The notes under the pieces were generated by a model. That model did not search any database. It was not told the DNA's origin and was given only the letters and a program-made list of their open reading frames with translations. Shown here in pieces: positions 22,842 to 31,634 of a stretch of DNA of 64,000 bases. Position 1 is the first letter of the stretch. Each line of letters starts with the position of its first letter. Source of the stretch: Paraniabella hibiscisoli (GTDB taxonomy: Bacteria > Bacteroidota > Bacteroidia > Chitinophagales > Chitinophagaceae); contig NZ_JAKWBK010000001.1 of NCBI RefSeq assembly GCF_022512515.1, positions 3,348,001 through 3,412,000 on the forward strand. The letters are read 5' to 3'. The translations under genes and the position numbers were made by a program.

Positions 22842-24162
22842 ATGAATCCTATAACCCTGCTTATACTAGGCATGGCGCTATTGCTGCTACTCATTGCCGG
22901 CGCCAGGCTCAATGCTTTTATAGCTTTGTTCATTACAGCATTATTTATCGGTTTAACCAATGGGATGCAGCCTGCTACCTGTATGGCCGCTATCTCAAAA
23001 GGGATGGGAGATATACTCGGGTCGGTAATTGCTGTATTAGGGTTTGGAGTGATGTTGGGCAGTATCCTGACGGAAACCGGTGCTACCCGGCAAATCAGTA
23101 ACCGCCTGCTTAAATTATTTGGTAATCGTAATGCCAAGCTGGCTGTTTGCCTCACCAGCTTTAGCGTTGGGTTAGCGCTTTTCTATAACGCAGGATTTGT
23201 AGTACTTATTCCATTGGTTTTTACCATTGCTTATGAAACCAGAACTTCTCTCATCTACCTGGCCATTGCTATGGCGGCGCCACTCTCTGTTACACATGGG
23301 TTTCTGCCTCCCCATCCGGGCCCAACCGCTATTGCCAGTATCTTTAAAGCCGATATCGGTTTAACACTTTTATATGGGCTCGGTATCTCCATCCCGGTTT
23401 TGTTAATTGCCGGAATATGGTTTCCCGAATGGATAAAAAAATCAGCACAAAGCCTCCGGCAGGAATATTCAGCCAGCAATCCGAGGCTTTAGTTAAACCA
23501 CCGGGATTTGGCATTAGCTTGTTAATAGCCCTGGTGCCGGTTATTTTACTGGCGATATCTACACTTGTATTGCAAGGGTATAAACCCCCGGATGGATCAC
23601 TGCAGCAATTTCTTTTATTTATCGGTGATCCGGGTATGTCACTGCTGATAGCGGTATTAATGGCCATTCTTTTTTAGGTGTTTTCAGAGGGGTAAAAGTG
23701 AGCGGGCTGATGGAGCAATCGGGTAGTGCGATCAGTGCTATTGCGGCCATTATATTGATTACTGCTGCAGGTGGCGCGTTGAAGCAGGTATTAATAGCAA
23801 GTGGCACAGCCGATGCAATTACCAGCTATTTTAAGGATAGTAGCTTGCCACCTCTTTTGCTGGGATGGCTGGTAGCTACGGTATTACGAATTGCTATTGG
23901 TTCTGCAACAGTTGCCGGGCTCACTGCTGCCGGTATCGTACAGCCGCTGGTGGCTTCCATGCACGTAAATCCCGAACTGATGGTATTATCTATTGGTGCG
24001 GGTAGCCTGATGTGTTCCCATGTAAATGACACCGGCTTCTGGATGTTTAAAGAATACCTCGGATTAAGCCTGAAAGATACTTTCAGAAGCTGGACGGTTA
24101 TGGAGTCTGTTATTGGTATAGCAGGTTTGGGTGGTGTATTACTGCTCGATCTTTTTGTTTAG
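22842..24162 (+). CDS. Gluconate:H+ symporter, GntP family (two frame breaks)
   Basis: A polytopic inner-membrane protein with the GntP signature segments (LLLLIAGARLNAFIALFITA, FGVMLGSILTETGATRQIS, SVTHGFLPPHPGPTAIA, LMCSHVNDTGFWMFKEYLGL). One missing A near 23438 and one missing T near 23674 break the frame. Restoring them gives WIKKISTKPPAGIF and ILFLGVFRGVKVSGL and a protein of about 440 residues with 12-14 helices, the normal size. It imports gluconate or a related sugar acid with protons. It follows gntK closely and its stop codon overlaps the stop of the convergent MpaB-like gene. Confidence 0.92.
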
Positions 24163-24917
24163 GGATGCATGTTAAGGGCATTGATCTGGTCTTTATAATC
24201 GGCAGGAAGCAACAGGTGTTTTAATAGCCAGTCCATTTTCATAACACGGCTTACCTTATACAGGGGAACGGCCGGGGTCAAAAGAGAAAACTCTGAAGTT
24301 GAGCAATTGTTTAACCCGGTCGGGCACCACCAGTTTCTGACCTTCCAGCAAAACCTTAAACCGTATGGCACCCAGGTGTTTTTTGTATTGAAGAAAAAGG
24401 TCCTCTGTATAATTACTTTTTTGAAGGTTTTCTAATAAGTGTGCATCCCGTACCGGTAACCAGCCTGCATAAGATGCAGGTAGCTCTTTAATCCCATTCG
24501 GGTCCCCACACGATAGAATACATAGTATACTTCGTCCTTTTCAGCATCAGTTAACGGATGTTCTAAAAGTTCATGAGCCGCAATCGAATAATAGATCAAC
24601 ATAAAAAGTACATCGCGATAGGCCCAGTCGGGTATAGCGTAGCCTCGTTTTGATTCTACTCCTTTGTGTATTTGTGTAATGACATCAATGGCTTTGAAAG
24701 CGGCTTCTTTTGGTGCAAAAACAATTTCCCGGGCATAACGCACAGTAGAGAACAGGCGCCCTATCGGATCGGAAGGTAGTTTTCCTGTAAAGTACAACCA
24801 GTCTACAGACTTATTTAAAGCAAACTCTGCAGCTGCGCCTGCAAATATAAACAGTATCGTGTCGCTCTTTCCCCATATAGTGCGTACTATAGATCCTTCT
24901 TTTACGAAATACTCCAT
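24159..24917 (-). CDS. MpaB-like oxygenase (DUF2236), frame-broken
   Basis: The N-terminal 160 residues match the DUF2236/MpaB family: SIVRTIWGKSDTILFIFAGA, FALNKSVDWLYFTGKLPSDP, GRLFSTVRYAREIVF and the His in YYSIAAHELLEHPL. Family members are predicted or proven haem-dependent oxygenases (rubber oxygenase Lcp and MpaB are relatives). The frame breaks near 24490; the shifted frame continues with ELPASYAGWLPVRDAH and KHLGAIRFKVLLEGQKLVVP. It breaks again near 24275 and ends WLLKHLLLPADYKDQINALN. The restored size, about 250 residues, is usual. The substrate is unknown. The gene overlaps the convergent GntP stop by a few bases. Confidence 0.75.
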
Positions 24918-25137
24918 CAGGTCAGAATTATTAATAGTGCTAAGTTATAATAAAGTTTCACATGGTAAAAGGATCTTCGAATGGTATATTTATAGGTTAG
25001 CCGATTGAGGTGGTAGGTGGAACACGGAAAATGGCTTTCAATGCTTTATAGCTTTAGTGCTGTTCCTTTGATCCTGGCGTCGCTGCGGTTAAAATTTTTG
25101 TACTCCTAATTCGAAAAGAGTACTACTCAATTTCCTA

Positions 25138-25524
25138 TCAAAGTAAAATTAATTCGATATGCGTATGTGACCGGAGTATTTCCACAATGATATCAAACAG
25201 GGTCTGTCCTTGGCCTGCATTTAATGCTTCCAGTTGTTTAGTGGCCCACTCCGTATTATAGGGTTTTCCCTGGTCTATTTTATGCTGATAAAATTCGCGT
25301 GTGGACTGCAGTCCTAAGTCGATTCGGCTTTTTACGGATTGCTCCCACACCAGCTTTACCGGTTCTTTACCAAAGCCGCTATACAACATATCGTTGAGGG
25401 CATCGAGGTTATGAGCAGGCTTCCAGTCTTCATGCAGGTCCATCATACTGTAAATAGTACTATAAAATCCATCCAGATCGTCAAAGTCCGATGCCTGTAG
25501 CAGGATTGGGGTACGGCTGCTCAT
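25138..25524 (-). CDS. Barstar-like ribonuclease inhibitor family protein
   Basis: From the ATG at 25524 (MSSRTPILLQ) the protein is 128 residues. It shows the barstar fold pattern: an early acidic segment DDLDGFYSTIYSMM, the family motif HNLDALNDMLYSGFG, a VKLVWEQSVKSRIDLG strand-helix stretch and a C-terminal FDIIVEILRSHTHIELILL. Barstar blocks barnase-type RNases with acidic residues. No barnase-like partner is seen nearby, so it is an orphan inhibitor, or it neutralises incoming toxins of competitors (inference). The preceding 24918-25137 stretch holds nothing recognisable. Confidence 0.7.
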   Translation of the reverse strand: MSSRTPILLQASDFDDLDGFYSTIYSMMDLHEDWKPAHNLDALNDMLYSGFGKEPVKLVWEQSVKSRIDLGLQSTREFYQHKIDQGKPYNTEWATKQLEALNAGQGQTLFDIIVEILRSHTHIELILL

Positions 25525-25601
25525 GCTATATTTTTTGAAAGCTAAGTTAATACGAATTGCGGGTTGAAGCACAAGAGGTCATGTTGGATGCAGATGAATG
25601 A

Positions 25602-25961
25602 TTAACGTTTCGGTAATAGTTTTTCGAGGTCTTCCCGGGCGCCTCCATTGTAAATCTGTTTAAATCCTCTTTCCTTTAGTAAGGTAGCGGCCTTCACACT
25701 TCTTAATCCGTGCGAGCAGTAAGTGATATATACTTTTTGCGAATCCAGTTCTGCATAGCGTTCCCTGATGGTGCCTAAGGAAATATTTACGGCCCCTTTT
25801 ATATGTCCGGCTGCATATTCCTTTTCTGTTCTTACATCCAGCAGGATAGCGCCACCTTTTATTTTTGACTGAAGTTCTTTGGATAGATGCGCGGCCCTGT
25901 ACAGGCGATATCCGGCGTAAAACAGGGCCGTGATCAATATTAACAGGATGGCTGCCTTCAT
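25602..25961 (-). CDS. Membrane-anchored rhodanese-domain protein
   Basis: One N-terminal helix (residues ~3-22) anchors a single rhodanese domain: ILLDVRTEKEYAAGHIKGAV and the active-site loop YCSHGLRS with its Cys. Single-domain rhodaneses carry persulfide sulfur for transfer. The length of 119 residues is normal. It is the third gene of a tight minus-strand operon behind the DUF3817 gene (1-base gap) and a 4-helix membrane protein, downstream of a TetR regulator. A role in response to a reactive sulfur or electrophile compound would fit the set but is not shown. Confidence 0.85.
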   Translation of the reverse strand: MKAAILLILITALFYAGYRLYRAAHLSKELQSKIKGGAILLDVRTEKEYAAGHIKGAVNISLGTIRERYAELDSQKVYITYCSHGLRSVKAATLLKERGFKQIYNGGAREDLEKLLPKR

Positions 25962-25962
25962 A

Positions 25963-26271
25963 TCAGGTGTTAAGTGGTTTTAAGATCTTTTTATCAATAT
26001 AAAATGTTCCGAATGGTATCATACAGGCTAATAAAACCTTCCAGGTAGTAGTGGTGAACTTCCATTGCTGCTCAACTCCTACACCCAGTGTATTGATAAT
26101 AAACAACACAAATAAAGCTCCATGAATGGGCCCTAGCACTTTAACTGTTGCGGGGTTGTTAAAGCCATATTTTAAGGGCATTGCTATAAAGATCAATGTC
26201 AGCAGTGAAAGACCCTCGAGAAAACCGATGATGCGCAGCCTGCCGATTTTTGTTTGAAGTAAATGTTTCAT
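25963..26271 (-). CDS. DUF3817 family integral membrane protein
   Basis: 102 residues with three hydrophobic helices and the DUF3817 signature: GRLRIIGFLEGLSLLTL near the start, PLKYGF, and LGPIHGALFVLFI with a conserved His. Members are small inner-membrane proteins of unknown function. It lies 1 base from both neighbours (the 4-helix protein before it and the rhodanese after it), so the three are surely one transcript. Confidence 0.82.
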   Translation of the reverse strand: MKHLLQTKIGRLRIIGFLEGLSLLTLIFIAMPLKYGFNNPATVKVLGPIHGALFVLFIINTLGVGVEQQWKFTTTTWKVLLACMIPFGTFYIDKKILKPLNT

Positions 26272-26272
26272 A

Positions 26273-26731
26273 TTATCTGAAATAAGGTCTGTTGGCTAGT
26301 GGAGAAAAGGGCCAGGGTACAACTATGAGAATCAGTACCAACGCAATTGAGTAAGAAATTAGTATTGTTCTGAAAGCAACTCTGTCCCGGGTCTGTCTTT
26401 TGGCCAGCGCTGATCCGATCGTTATTATCAGGATCGATGCAAACATCAGTAAGATGTGAATAATGCTGAAAAAGCTGAGTTCTTTAGCCAGAGATGCTTT
26501 TTGCTGGTGTGTCCAGAAGTACTGTATCAATGGGCTTTTAAAATAAAGCACCATTCCGATCAACAACTGTGTATGTGCAATGGTAGCTGTCCAGTGACGG
26601 ACTGCATTATCCGTTTGCGTAAAGGTGCTGTTGCGCATATATCCCCTGCACGCCCGGTAAATGCTATAAGCCAGGCTGGCTAACACCAGCCACCTGAATA
26701 AAGAGTGCAATAATAAGAGTATAGTGTACAT
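26273..26731 (-). CDS. Four-helix membrane protein heading a TetR-linked operon
   Basis: The ATG at 26731 (MYTILLLLHSLFRWLVLASL) is preferred over one further upstream, because the latter would lie inside the palindrome at 26761-26790. Four transmembrane helices and His residues in LLLLHSLFRW, VRHWTATIAHTQ and FSIIHILL resemble small cytochrome b-like or DUF-type membrane proteins common in Bacteroidota. Haem binding is possible but unproven. It is the first gene of an operon with DUF3817 and rhodanese genes. A near-perfect palindrome, probably the TetR operator, lies 30-60 bases upstream. Confidence 0.65.
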   Translation of the reverse strand: MYTILLLLHSLFRWLVLASLAYSIYRACRGYMRNSTFTQTDNAVRHWTATIAHTQLLIGMVLYFKSPLIQYFWTHQQKASLAKELSFFSIIHILLMFASILIITIGSALAKRQTRDRVAFRTILISYSIALVLILIVVPWPFSPLANRPYFR

Positions 26732-26760
26732 CGCTTTTTTGTTGAGCGATGCAAAAGTAT

Positions 26761-26790
26761 AAAAAAACATACTAATTGGTATGTTTTTTT
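26761..26790. promoter_or_regulatory. 30-bp palindrome, candidate TetR operator
   Basis: ACATAC (26767-26772) and GTATGT (26779-26784) are inverted repeats around TAATTG, flanked by seven A on one side and seven T on the other. It lies between the TetR gene and the operon it probably controls, 30 bases before the first start codon. The core TACTAATTGGTAT matches a second box at 27395-27410. The A/T flanks mean it could also act as a bidirectional terminator. Confidence 0.6.
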
Positions 26791-26801
26791 ATTATTGAAA
26801 T

Positions 26802-27389
26802 TTATCGTAGCTGATCCAGGTATCTTTTGAGTTCTTTCAGGTAAGCGGTATAGTAGGTTTTATTACCCAGTTTTCCAAGATTCCGGATGCCCCAGTATCC
26901 GGACATAATAAAAAGCGTAGCCTGCCTGGGATTTACCTCTTTACCCACCCATCCCTGTTTTTTTCCTCTTTCCAGGGCTTGGGTCATTACCTGCATCCAT
27001 TGCCCGGTGAGCTCATTCAGGGCTTTACTAAAATGAGTGTTCCATGATGTCATTTCGTGGGTGAAGTTGGCGGCGGGACATCCATATTCAGGTTTCAGAA
27101 ATTTATCTTTTATCAGCAGGTAATACATTAAATCGTAAATAGCCTTCAATGGGTTTTCGTTGCTTGTTAAAGGTTGTATGAAGCTGCCGGTAAGTGTGGG
27201 TTTTAGTATTTCTTCTATAATGGCGAGCCCCATCTCGTCTTTGTTTTTGAAATGGTAAAAGAATGCTCCTTTGGTAACCTGGGTGGTAGCAATAATCTCA
27301 TCGATGCTGGTTGCCTGGTAGCCCTGGGCATAAATAAGCTCAAATGCTTTTTGCAGTATAGTAAGTCGTGTGGCTGCTGCTTTCTTCAT
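26802..27389 (-). CDS. TetR/AcrR family transcriptional repressor
   Basis: 195 residues. The N-terminal TetR helix-turn-helix is clear: TRLTILQKAFELIYAQGYQA, TSIDEIIATTQVTKGAFFYH, FKNKDEMG. The ligand domain includes YGCPAANFTHEM, a motif of TetR proteins that often sense electrophiles or small organic compounds through a pocket Cys. It is transcribed in the same direction as the three-gene membrane/rhodanese operon just downstream. Matching boxes stand before this gene and before that operon, so it probably represses both. Confidence 0.9.
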   Translation of the reverse strand: MKKAAATRLTILQKAFELIYAQGYQATSIDEIIATTQVTKGAFFYHFKNKDEMGLAIIEEILKPTLTGSFIQPLTSNENPLKAIYDLMYYLLIKDKFLKPEYGCPAANFTHEMTSWNTHFSKALNELTGQWMQVMTQALERGKKQGWVGKEVNPRQATLFIMSGYWGIRNLGKLGNKTYYTAYLKELKRYLDQLR

Positions 27390-27394
27390 AAAAA

Positions 27395-27410
27395 AATACT
27401 GATTAGTAGG
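27395..27410. promoter_or_regulatory. Second TetR-type box, upstream of the tetR gene
   Basis: TACTGATTAGTA (27397-27408) is an imperfect palindrome 8 bases before the TetR start. Its reverse complement reads CTACTAATCAGTAT, sharing TACTAATYRGTAT with the palindrome at 26761-26790. This supports autoregulation. Confidence 0.5.
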
Positions 27411-27585
27411 TTACAAAGGAAGTACTATTTGGTGAATGGGGAAAGTGTTTCGGAAATGGGTGTGCAGTTTTCTATAGCCTCACATTTCCTGGCGTAAAAT
27501 TCCGTGGCTTGAGATAAAAAATATTCAATCCCCGATTTTTATATGTCACGAAAGGTAATTACCTGCTACTTAATCACCTTTGCCT

Positions 27586-27593
27586 TACATTTG
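27586..27593 (+). promoter_or_regulatory. Candidate -7 box for the DUF1349 gene
   Basis: TACATTTG matches the Bacteroidota -7 consensus TAnnTTTG, 29 bases before the ATG at 27623. No clear -33 TTG is visible. Confidence 0.4.
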
Positions 27594-27622
27594 AAACAGA
27601 TAAATAAACTTTAAAACCGATC

Positions 27623-28371
27623 ATGAAGAAAATACTGAGCCCATTACCTGTATCTGCATTGCTGTTATTGTTAGCCTGCAACAACCAGGAGCGTAATACA
27701 CAGTCTGTTGAAACCCCAACCGGTGAGATAGTAACTGCAGTTGATAGCACACTTGCTGATGCTGACATCAGGATAGGTAATGCGCGCTTTGATAAATCAT
27801 TGAATAATGCTGCGGAATTAATTAAGGTAGATAGCTCCGGGGAAGTACTGTTCAGAGTAGGCGCTAAAAAAGACTTTTTCTCCGATCCTGATGGGAAGCT
27901 CTCCAATAATTCAGCCCCCATATTATTGTCATCAGTAGATAATACGAAGCCATTTACATTAACGGCAAAAGTAACGCCTCAGTTTACGGCTAATGGTACT
28001 TATAACGCCGGCGTGTTGTATATCTACAGCAGCAAAGATCTGTACCAGAAGTTTTGTTTTGAGCAGGATGAAAGTGGCGATCACCGGGTGGTTTCTGTAA
28101 GAACGGTGGGTACTTCTGATGACAATAACCACGATTTGATTCCGCAAAAATATGTCTACATGAAACTTTCCTCCGATACAAAAACAGTGGGTAGTTATTA
28201 TTCACTGGATAATAAAAATGGAAGCTGGCGCGTTTGTACAAGAATGAGTATCCCTCAAAGATTTTCCTGGGTATCAGCGCCCAATGCCCGGTGGATACCG
28301 GAACCGTTAGCTATTTTAATGAGGTGAATATTGAGACTAAAAGCGTAAAGGACTTTCGGTTAGGAATGTAA
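27623..28371 (+). CDS. DUF1349 lipoprotein (concanavalin A-like fold), one frame break
   Basis: A lipoprotein signal (LLLLLACNNQ) is followed by a DUF1349 domain: a jelly-roll strand pattern with DFFSDPDGKLSNNSAPILLS, NGTYNAGVLYIYSSKDLYQK and HRVVSVRTVG. One base is missing near 28232; restoring it gives LYKNEYPSKIFLGISAQCPV and the end KSVKDFRLGM with a stop at 28371. DUF1349 proteins are concanavalin A-like and are thought to bind carbohydrate, but the ligand is unknown. About 249 residues when restored. It is transcribed divergently from the TetR gene and appears monocistronic. Confidence 0.78.
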
Positions 28372-28438
28372 TGGTTGGAAATTGATTTTTCAAGCGTTCG
28401 TATTTTAACTAACTTACCGGTATTATAATTATCTGCTG

Positions 28439-29589
28439 ATGAGAAAGCTTTTAATAAGAGGGTGCTTTTTGCTGACGGTTTATTTGCCAGTATCCGGATG
28501 GAGCCAGGATGCTCCGACAGTCACTCTTGTTGAAATACTTGAAGGAGCAAATCTGAGGGGATTGTTCCCGAAACAAAAACATTCGAAATTGTCCATGAAA
28601 GTTTGGCAACGCTTCAGCACTTTTTAAGATGGAGCTATTCGCAATCAACACCGATTCAACTTTTAAGAATAACGCAGCATCCATCATTATAGGGGCGTTA
28701 CTGCCCGGAACCTGCTTTTTGAAATTATTGGTATTGAGTCCTATTTTTCTGATAGCATTTTATTTTCCGTTAACGTCTATTATCAATTTAATCAAGGAGC
28801 AATTAAGCTTTTTCAGGGTACGGTTAAAGTAGCTGTAGATGTAAAGAAACAGCAGGTACTGTTTCCTTTTTACAACCAGGAGTATACTTCAGTAGATTAT
28901 GAAGATATTTGTTTTCATGTCAAAGCAGTAGAACGGGATAAATATCTGCACAGTATGGAAAAATCTCGTATCTATCTTGCGGGGGCGCTTCGAAGTATCC
29001 GCGATAAGTACCCTGCTTTTATGCCTCCTTCAAAAAAGTTACAATATGTTATCGGTAACGGGTATTTTAACAGCCTCGAATACTTTAATTTTTATAATTA
29101 TTTCTCAACGTTCAGGTTCATAAAAGATAACAATACCGTTATAGATGTGATCGCCGGTGGTTACTACCGACATGAATTAATACATTATGTTCTTTCCAAC
29201 TATAAATTCAATAAGTTTTTAAATGAAGGAATGGCCGCTTTGTTGAGCGGGGGAGAGGTTCGGTATGGTAGCTCCACGGGTGAAGACTGGAAAGAAATCC
29301 AAGGACGGATAGCAATGGATAAATCCTACATTAATGCGCTCAATAATACGGACTCTTTGCTGATGGGTAGTTATAAACCCGAAATGTATGGGGTGTCTGC
29401 GCTGTTATTGCACAAGTATAGGCAAAAGGTGGGTGAAGCACAGTTTTATAAAATTTTATTTGAAAAGCTTTTATTTTTTTCGGAGGCCGCTTCTATCCAA
29501 TTCCTGAAAACAGAATTAGAGTAAAACAGATCTCCGATTTTGTAAGGAACACCGACGCTGCTGTGTGGAGTGAATTGAGCACCCACTAA
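28439..29589 (+). pseudogene. Secreted HExxH peptidase-like protein, broken in several places
   Basis: The start at 28439 encodes a signal peptide (MRKLLIRGCFLLTVYLPVSG, then WSQ). The frame then changes near 28560, around 28620-28830 and again near 29510. The best preserved part (28955-29524) contains RHELIHYVLSNYKFNKFLNE followed by G-M, a gluzincin-type HExxH...E arrangement, and YGVSALLLHKYRQKVG. The final frame gives KNRIRVKQISDFVRNTDAAV and a stop at 29589. I cannot restore the middle with confidence. This is therefore the best candidate here for a real pseudogene, although the same sequencing problem seen elsewhere may explain it. No named family is assigned. Confidence 0.5.
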
Positions 29590-29615
29590 ATACCCGGGAG
29601 GTTTGGGTTAGTAAT

Positions 29616-29655
29616 CTGTATCCATAAATTTACTTCATTCTGTATCTGTATCTAA
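29616..29655 (+). promoter_or_regulatory. MocR-type operator copy 1 (three CTGTATC repeats)
   Basis: CTGTATCCATAAA (29616-29628) and CTGTATCTGTATCTAA (29640-29655), with repeat starts 24 and 30 bases apart, lie 26 bases before the start at 29682. The same layout recurs at 31549-31587 in front of the EamA gene. Direct repeats are the usual binding sites of MocR regulators such as GabR and TauR. Confidence 0.65.
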
Positions 29656-29681
29656 TTAGTTCGCTGATGTAGCTTTGTGTT

Positions 29682-30089
29682 ATGAAAGCGACAAATTCTA
29701 TACAGCCCACCTTGACAGACCTGTGTTTTAGCCCTGTTTGTATTCCGGATCTTGGTGCAATTAAGGAACTCTACCGGAAGCGGCAATTATCATTAGACGC
29801 TGCTGTAGAACCTGCGGAAGCATCGCCGCTGACTGCAGATTTTGGTTGCCCGCTTTACGCAGCCCGGTGTAAGAATACTATGATCGGTTATTCTTATGTT
29901 ACAGTAAATGAGTCGGGAAAGGCGGTTTTCAGGACTGTAATGGATCAGGCTTATAATGGCCACCAATGGGAGCATCAGCTGATGACTTTAACCAGGGAGC
30001 AGTACCCAACAAATGAGTGGCAGGCAAAGGCTCAAAAACACAAAGAGGCCAATGAGCGCCTGGTAAATTGGCTCAATAGCTGTTTGTAA
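29682..30089 (+). CDS. Small protein of unknown family ahead of the MocR gene
   Basis: 135 residues, intact. The middle (CPLYAARCKNTMIGYSYVTV) looks like the central strands of a GNAT acetyltransferase, but the acetyl-CoA binding loop (Q/RxxGxG/A) is not visible, so a function is not assigned. The C-terminus is hydrophilic and helical. The start follows a MocR-type operator by 26 bases and the MocR gene begins 42 bases after its stop. It is therefore probably co-transcribed with, and controlled by, that regulator. Confidence 0.5.
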   Translation: MKATNSIQPTLTDLCFSPVCIPDLGAIKELYRKRQLSLDAAVEPAEASPLTADFGCPLYAARCKNTMIGYSYVTVNESGKAVFRTVMDQAYNGHQWEHQLMTLTREQYPTNEWQAKAQKHKEANERLVNWLNSCL

Positions 30090-30131
30090 TTAATTAGTAT
30101 CTTACTACATAAATTCTAACAAAAGAGCAGG

Positions 30132-31546
30132 ATGGCCAGGGATACTTTATACCGGAAGATCGCAAAAATTATAGAAGGGCAGATCATGTCTGAAACTTTG
30201 AGGATAGGAGATAAATTGCCTTCTCTGCGTTCTATTCAAACCCTGTATAATGTGAGCCTGAATACTGCCACGCAGGCATTTATTGAATTGGAGAGCAGGT
30301 CACTGATCGAATCGCGTCCCAGGTCTGGTTACTTTGTTAGTAAAACATCTAAAAGAAAGCTTTTACTGCCCTCTGTTAGTAAACCCAGAGTTTCGGCTAA
30401 GGAAAAAAATCCCGAAGACCTGATCAATAAAGTTTTTGATACATTACGCTATAAAAATATCCAGCAGTTTTCTTTGGGTATTCCTGATCAGAGTTTACTG
30501 CCCATTGCCAAGCTGAACAAAAGTGTGATAAAAGTGACGCGTAGCATGGAGGGCTGTGGTACAGCGGTAGAGCCGGCGCAGGGTAGTGTTAACCTTAGGC
30601 GAAACATTGCCAAATGGTCCATGGTGCTGGAAGGCAAAATATCGGAAGAGGACCTGGTGACAACAGCGGGGACCATGAGTGCTATTTTCTATTGTTTAAG
30701 AGCTGTTACACAGCCGGGAGATTATATCGCCACCGAAAGTCCAGCCTACTTCGGCATTCTTCAACTGGTCCGCTCGATGGGCTTAAATATTATCGAGCTT
30801 CCTACGCACCCGGTAACAGGTATTGACATTGCTGCATTAGAGAAAGTGATACATAAGATAAAAGCCTGTTGCCTAGTCAACAATTTCAGCAATCCTTTGG
30901 GAAGCCTGATGCCCGATGAGAACAAGAAACAGTTAGTAAAGCTATTGACACACCATCATACTCCCTGATCGAAGATGACTTGTTTGGGAATCTGTATTTC
31001 GGAGGCAGCCGCCCCAAACCCTGTAAAGCTTTTGATGAAGAAGGAATAGTGATGTGGTGTGGCGGCGTTTCAAAAACCCTGGCGCCTGGCTATAGGGTAA
31101 GTTGGGTGGCACCCGGTAAATTCAAGGAGCACATTATTATGCAGAAGCTGCTGCAAACAGTATCCATGCCTTCTCTATATCAGGAAGTAATTGCCGATTT
31201 CCTGGAATTTGGGAGGTATGATCATCATTTACGAACGATCCGTCATACCCTTCATACAAATTGTCTTAAGTTTCAAAGAGCGATTGAAGAGTACTTTCCC
31301 GCCAATACCAGGATATCGCAGCCACAGGGTGGTTTTTTTCTCTGGCTGGAGCTGGATCCACGTATCGATACAGCAGATTTGTTTGATACCGCAATACGGC
31401 AGCAATTAAGCTTTGCGCCAGGCCGGATGTTTACCCAACGCGACCAGTTTAATAATTGTATGCGCTTAAATTTTGCTTTACAGTGGGATGATCGCCTGGA
31501 GTTCGACTTGAAACGCCTGGGTAAGATCGTTAAACAGGCTTTGTAA
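30132..31546 (+). CDS. MocR (GntR-aminotransferase) transcriptional regulator, one frame break
   Basis: The N-terminal GntR winged helix (MARDTLYRKIAKIIEGQIMS, GDKLPSLRSIQTLYNVSLNT) is joined to a fold-type I aminotransferase-like domain with AVEPAQGSVNLRRNIAKWSM, NNFSNPLGSLMPDENKK and the PLP lysine in SKTLAPGYRVSW. A missing C near 30963 breaks the frame. Restoring it joins THHHTP to LIEDDLFGNLYFGG. The restored 471 residues are normal. MocR proteins sense PLP adducts of amines or amino acids and bind direct repeats. Two copies of such repeats flank this operon, and an EamA exporter follows, so it probably controls amino-compound export or use. Confidence 0.9.
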
Positions 31547-31548
31547 AT

Positions 31549-31587
31549 CTGTATCCATAAAAATATTCAAAACTGTATCTGTATTTA
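31549..31587 (+). promoter_or_regulatory. MocR-type operator copy 2, before the EamA gene
   Basis: CTGTATCCATAAA (31549-31561) and CTGTATCTGTATTTA (31573-31587) show the same 24-base spacing and the same third repeat as at 29616-29655. It begins 2 bases after the MocR stop and ends 47 bases before the EamA start. Confidence 0.65.
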
Positions 31588-31634
31588 TCTGGCAGGATTT
31601 CGGAAATTTGCCGGCTACTATTCTGGTTATTATA

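Noticed and set aside
27416..27622. Short frame on the plus strand over the tetR leader
   Set aside because: No domain, overlaps the tetR start region and the promoter of the DUF1349 gene.
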